Assembly: GCA_964350195.1 (NCBI GenBank)
Contig: CAYGJB010000030.1
Location: forward strand, 1 to 10,217
Length of the DNA stretch: 10,217 nt
Reading direction: 5' to 3'
Source: JAJCZB01 sp964350195
GTDB taxonomy: Bacteria; Babelota; Babeliae; Babelales; Vermiphilaceae
The notes under the pieces are model-generated. The model saw only the letters and a program-made list of their open reading frames with translations. It searched no databases and was not told the DNA's origin. Within the stretch, counting starts at the first letter, position 1. Each line of letters starts with the position of its first letter. Both the position numbers and the translations under genes were made by a program. Positions 7,416 through 10,217 of this stretch are shown piece by piece.

Positions 7416-9683
7416 ATGAAACATTTGAGGCTATACTCAAAGCGCATTTTAATGTTGTGCTCATTTGCCCTGCTGATTCAAAGTACATCGATGCAAGCAT
7501 TACCTGCATGGATGGAGCAAGCAAAAAAAGCAGCTAGCAACATCACCAAAAAAGTTGGCAGCGCTTTTGATTTTATTTCAGAAAAAACAAAACAAACTTT
7601 AGATACGGCAACCAAAAAAGCTTTATCTTTCGACAAGGCAAAGCTTTTTAACACAGTTCAAAATAAAATGACGTCCGCCGGAGATCGTGTACGTAAAATA
7701 GCAAACTGTATAGCAACAGGCAGGGAATGTAATGTTGCGGATAGAGTGATTCTCGTAGCTACAGCAAGCTTTATTTTTGTTTCTCTCATGGTATTAGCAG
7801 GTTCGTCTATTGGTGTAGCTGCTCGCGCTAAAATAGCTGAAGAGGCTAAAAAGGATCAAGCTCAGCAAGTAAAGGGCTGGGGACCAAAACAAATGGCTCA
7901 ACGCCTTAGCAACGTGTTTAGCGATGGCAAAAATAAATTCGTTTCACTTAAAAATGGAATCATCAAAGGACAACTAACAACCAGCCAGCGTAACTTCATG
8001 ATCAGCCTAGGCGCAAGCATTCTTGGCGCAACACTCATTCTGGCAGCTGTACTTACTGGATTAGCTGTGTACTCAGCACAACAAGAAACCAAGCAGAAAA
8101 CAGAAATTGAAAAACAGCAAGAGTTGGCTGATCGACAAGCCGAGACTGCAACACCGGATACAAACTCATCTCAAACCTCTCCTCCAACAGCTCCAACTCC
8201 TCCAGAAGCAAAACCAAAAGGCACATTTAACTTTCTTGGCGACTTAAAAGATCTTGCTAAAGAAATAAGTACACAAATAGAAGAAAAAATAACTCCTATG
8301 CAGGCGTACTTTAAAAAAGATGTAATTGTAGAAGGAGCAAATGCTATGCAAGCAAAAGCAAAAGAAATTCAAAAGCTTCTTCAGGAAAAAACAACTGCCG
8401 CAAAGAGGGCTATCATTAGCACCGTTGTTGAATCAAAACAAAAACTTGCTGATTTTGCACAAAATAAATTTAATCAAGCGAAACAAGTTGCACAAGAATT
8501 CATGCAAGAAATCAAAGCTGGTGGTGAACAATTCTACCAAGGTGCACTTGAGAAGATACTTGGCGTTAAAGTGAAATACATCCAACCTTCAATTGATTCG
8601 ATCAAGAAATACTCCGTAAAAGTAGGAAAAGCCTTTACACCATTCCGCAATTTGAAAATTATGGGTGAAATTCAAAGACTCACCAATGATGTAAATGATT
8701 TGGTCGCAAAAGCAAGCAACATTGGGGGCAAATGGAAAGAGGCATTAACTGAGCTCACCTCTCGAGCAACATGGATAAAAACCCATATTCGGCCAGAATG
8801 GATGGGGGGTAAATCAACTGCAGAAATTAATAAAGAAGCAGATCAAAAGTATCCATTAGCAAAAAGTGCAGACGACCTTTATAACTTCTACCCTAAGTTT
8901 GTTGAATCAATTAATAAATTAAGCCTTAGTGGTCCCGGCCTGCTCGCCCAAAATGCACTCAAGACAACCGCTGCTCTTCTTATGGCAATGAAGGGCCTGA
9001 ATAAAGTGACAGGAAAAATAGGTAAAATATTAATATCCCGACAACTTTCCGAAGATCTAGGGTCATTGCAAGAACAACTCATCACATTAGGAAATAATAT
9101 ACGTAAAATCTCTACAATTAAACCACTGCTGAAAGTATTTCCAGCTTCAACGCCAGGCGCTTTATTTGAGGCCCTAAAAGGCTTTGCATGGCGCGTAGGA
9201 ACAGATCTTCATACACAAATCATGAATCCTATTAAACAAATAAAAGCCTTGTATGAAGATGTCATAGTGCCCTACAATAAGAGACTAACCCAAAAACGGG
9301 ATGATCTTGCAATCAAAGCAAAGGGAATTCCAGCTGCCATAAGAAAACAGTTAATGGCAAGAATGCAAACTGATCCAATTAAAACAACAGTTACTGCTCC
9401 CTACCTGCTCGCTTTAATGTTAGGTAAATCGGTAAGTGAGATTAAAGCAGACATAACGGCATTGGCAAATGATGCAAATATTCTTCTACAAGGAATAATT
9501 AAAATTATTACACTCACACTCCCAATGTTCCTAACCATAAACCAAGCAGCCGGTGGAGAGTTCATCAACCCAACGATTCTTGAGGGTTTAAAAGAAATAA
9601 AGGAGAATATAAAAGGAATTGAAATCAATTTCAAAAAAATCAATTCTGGTATACAAGAATCAATCCCAACCATACCAGGATAA
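7416..9683 (+). CDS. Gene C: exported, membrane-anchored helical paralog of gene A
   Basis: This is an unrecognised 755-residue protein with the layout of gene A. The signal peptide (1-28, core ILMLCSFALLIQS, cleavage perhaps after SMQA) is followed by ASNITKKVGSAFD, an 11-residue insertion relative to A (within 51-69), and the two-transmembrane module (70-226; TM1 111-136, TM2 194-219). Cys98 and Cys105 precede TM1. Beyond TM2 it diverges: a Gln/Glu segment, then a Pro/Thr-rich linker (244-267) where A has a charged coil. Residues 300-385 are long amphipathic Lys/Glu/Gln/Ala helices. The C-terminal domain shows NFYPKFVESINKLSLSGPG (490-508), KVTGKIGKIL (530-539; A has KVGGKLGKII) and a hydrophobic stretch (689-708) that may touch the membrane. 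AAGGAAAAAG upstream supports the start, 15 bases after gene B. It is the last gene before a terminator. Function is unknown. Confidence 0.9.
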   Translation: MKHLRLYSKRILMLCSFALLIQSTSMQALPAWMEQAKKAASNITKKVGSAFDFISEKTKQTLDTATKKALSFDKAKLFNTVQNKMTSAGDRVRKIANCIATGRECNVADRVILVATASFIFVSLMVLAGSSIGVAARAKIAEEAKKDQAQQVKGWGPKQMAQRLSNVFSDGKNKFVSLKNGIIKGQLTTSQRNFMISLGASILGATLILAAVLTGLAVYSAQQETKQKTEIEKQQELADRQAETATPDTNSSQTSPPTAPTPPEAKPKGTFNFLGDLKDLAKEISTQIEEKITPMQAYFKKDVIVEGANAMQAKAKEIQKLLQEKTTAAKRAIISTVVESKQKLADFAQNKFNQAKQVAQEFMQEIKAGGEQFYQGALEKILGVKVKYIQPSIDSIKKYSVKVGKAFTPFRNLKIMGEIQRLTNDVNDLVAKASNIGGKWKEALTELTSRATWIKTHIRPEWMGGKSTAEINKEADQKYPLAKSADDLYNFYPKFVESINKLSLSGPGLLAQNALKTTAALLMAMKGLNKVTGKIGKILISRQLSEDLGSLQEQLITLGNNIRKISTIKPLLKVFPASTPGALFEALKGFAWRVGTDLHTQIMNPIKQIKALYEDVIVPYNKRLTQKRDDLAIKAKGIPAAIRKQLMARMQTDPIKTTVTAPYLLALMLGKSVSEIKADITALANDANILLQGIIKIITLTLPMFLTINQAAGGEFINPTILEGLKEIKENIKGIEINFKKINSGIQESIPTIPG
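7623..8093 (+). repeat. Duplicated two-transmembrane module, copy 2 (in gene C)
   Basis: This segment encodes residues 70-226 of gene C and is a direct repeat of 3488-3961, about 4.1 kb away. Identical DNA runs are 7743-7792 and 7862-7913. One codon is missing relative to copy 1, which shortens the spacing of the two Cys residues before TM1 from seven intervening residues to six. Both transmembrane segments are retained almost unchanged. Confidence 0.95.
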
Positions 9684-9711
9684 GATTAATAAAAATCCAT
9701 TTCCCTTAATC

Positions 9712-9743
9712 ATAAAGGCCTTCGGCATTGCCAGGGCCTTTAT
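9712..9743. terminator. Hairpin terminator closing the A-B-C operon
   Basis: ATAAAGGCC (9712-9720) pairs with GGCCTTTAT (9735-9743). Inside, T-G and T-A pairs and a GGC/GCC mini-stem (9724-9726 with 9730-9732) extend the helix with one bulge. It begins 28 bases after the stop of gene C. The outer arms are identical to those at 3199-3207/3217-3225. Confidence 0.8.
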
Positions 9744-9794
9744 CTTGCATTCACGCGATCCATATTTTTAGCGTAAAACAAAAAAAGGATCCGT

Positions 9795-10172
9795 ATGCAA
9801 AAATTGTTATTCACACTATTTTTTTTCACGTCTCTTTCAATAGCAGCCAATGATATGCCAGATAGATTTTTAGGCCAATCAGTACAAGCCATATGGCAAA
9901 GCATACACACAAACATCAACTCATTTTTTATTAAAGAAGAATCGCCAAAGCCAGAATCAGACTCATCACTTTCAACTCATGAGAGCAAAGATATTTCCGC
10001 TTTCCAAAAGCTATTTCGGCAAACTATTACCTTCACCAATAACACCTCAAATAGCTTAAGCCTATTTGCTCAGAATGTGATCAACGAAACAGAAGACAAG
10101 TTGCTTACCGCTGAACAAGCTGCTAATAAATTTATTGATCAGGTTGAAGAGGCTGGTACAGATATTAGTTGA
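9795..10172 (+). CDS. Gene D: short exported relative of A-C, possibly frameshifted
   Basis: Of 125 residues, about 1-18 form a signal peptide (KLLFTLFFFTSLSIAA) unlike that of A-C. A polar Ser/Glu/Lys/Pro stretch (46-66) follows, then an amphipathic helical region. KLLTAEQAANKFIDQV (102-117) resembles KLFKSAEQAGNFFLEKI in gene A (324-340), so D appears to be a fourth, more distant family member without the transmembrane module. The family is 570-790 residues, yet D stops at TGA 10170-10172, just where the homologous helices continue in A-C. The third frame after the stop reads LNQEIKTVLTSLNSKR to the window end, so one missing base near 10168-10171 could explain the stop. AAAGGAT at 9784-9790 supports the start. 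It may be a genuine short secreted protein, a decaying gene, or carry a sequencing error. Confidence 0.65.
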   Translation: MQKLLFTLFFFTSLSIAANDMPDRFLGQSVQAIWQSIHTNINSFFIKEESPKPESDSSLSTHESKDISAFQKLFRQTITFTNNTSNSLSLFAQNVINETEDKLLTAEQAANKFIDQVEEAGTDIS

Positions 10173-10217
10173 ATCAGGAAATTAAAACAGTTCTCACATC
10201 ACTTAATTCTAAACGTA
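10173..10217 (+). other. Window end: possible continuation of gene D in another frame
   Basis: The frame beginning with TTG at 10169 stays open to the end of the window and encodes a charged, helix-compatible peptide in the style of the A-D family. The in-frame continuation of D after its TGA is also open, and 15 codons are too few to choose. No terminator hairpin follows the D stop, which is mildly unexpected beside the clear hairpins after the other transcription units. Confidence 0.3.

Noticed and set aside
3488..8093. Insertion sequence or other mobile element as the source of the duplicated module
   Set aside because: There is no transposase, no terminal inverted repeat and no target duplication around either copy, and both copies stay in frame inside coding genes. 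Duplication or gene conversion explains it better.
3305..9683. Phage tail tape-measure proteins, suggested by long helices plus hydrophobic segments
   Set aside because: All three have clear signal peptides, the neighbours are not phage genes, and the hydrophobic segments sit in an N-terminal hairpin, not in a central membrane block.
10170..10172. Recoded TGA (Trp or Gly) in gene D
   Set aside because: None of the other genes contains an in-frame TGA and Trp is encoded by TGG, so TGA is most simply a stop.

Overview
The window is AT-rich bacterial DNA with the standard genetic code: TAA and TAG close most genes, TGA closes the last one, and TGG encodes Trp. All supported genes read on the + strand. 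Only the first, the ATP-dependent protease Lon, belongs to a universally recognised family. The other five are secreted or membrane-anchored proteins that I cannot assign to a known family. An orphan lon next to a tandem expansion of large lineage-specific exported paralogs suggests a host-associated, Gram-negative-type bacterium. Candidate phylum Dependentiae (TM6) is one possibility, but that is a low-confidence guess from gene style and not from a marker.

Layout. Positions 1-402 hold no gene, only small inverted repeats and a possible leader for lon. Lon (403-2835) is full length with all catalytic residues and ends at a clear hairpin terminator (2874-2907). A small Met-rich putative lipoprotein (2935-3186) follows with its own ribosome binding site and a strong hairpin (3197-3227). 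A consensus TATAAT at 3273-3278 then precedes a tight three-gene run: gene A (3305-5665, 786 aa), gene B (5688-7400, 570 aa) and gene C (7416-9683, 755 aa), with gaps of 22 and 15 bases. A hairpin at 9712-9743, with the same nine-base arms as the one before gene A, closes this unit. Gene D (9795-10172, 125 aa) begins afterwards and looks like a fourth, truncated or frameshifted, relative.

A, B and C are paralogs. They share a nearly superimposable signal peptide, a helical middle region and a C-terminal domain with a YP...IN.L.L signature. A and C also carry a two-transmembrane module of about 157 residues that is roughly 91% identical between them (by-eye count) and very similar at the DNA level. 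B lacks that module at what looks like a clean junction. The likely reading is one co-transcribed set of exported proteins: two anchored in the inner membrane by the hairpin module (A, C) and one free or loosely attached (B). Their function is unknown. The mosaic pattern of one near-identical module inside otherwise diverged proteins is the most striking feature of the window.
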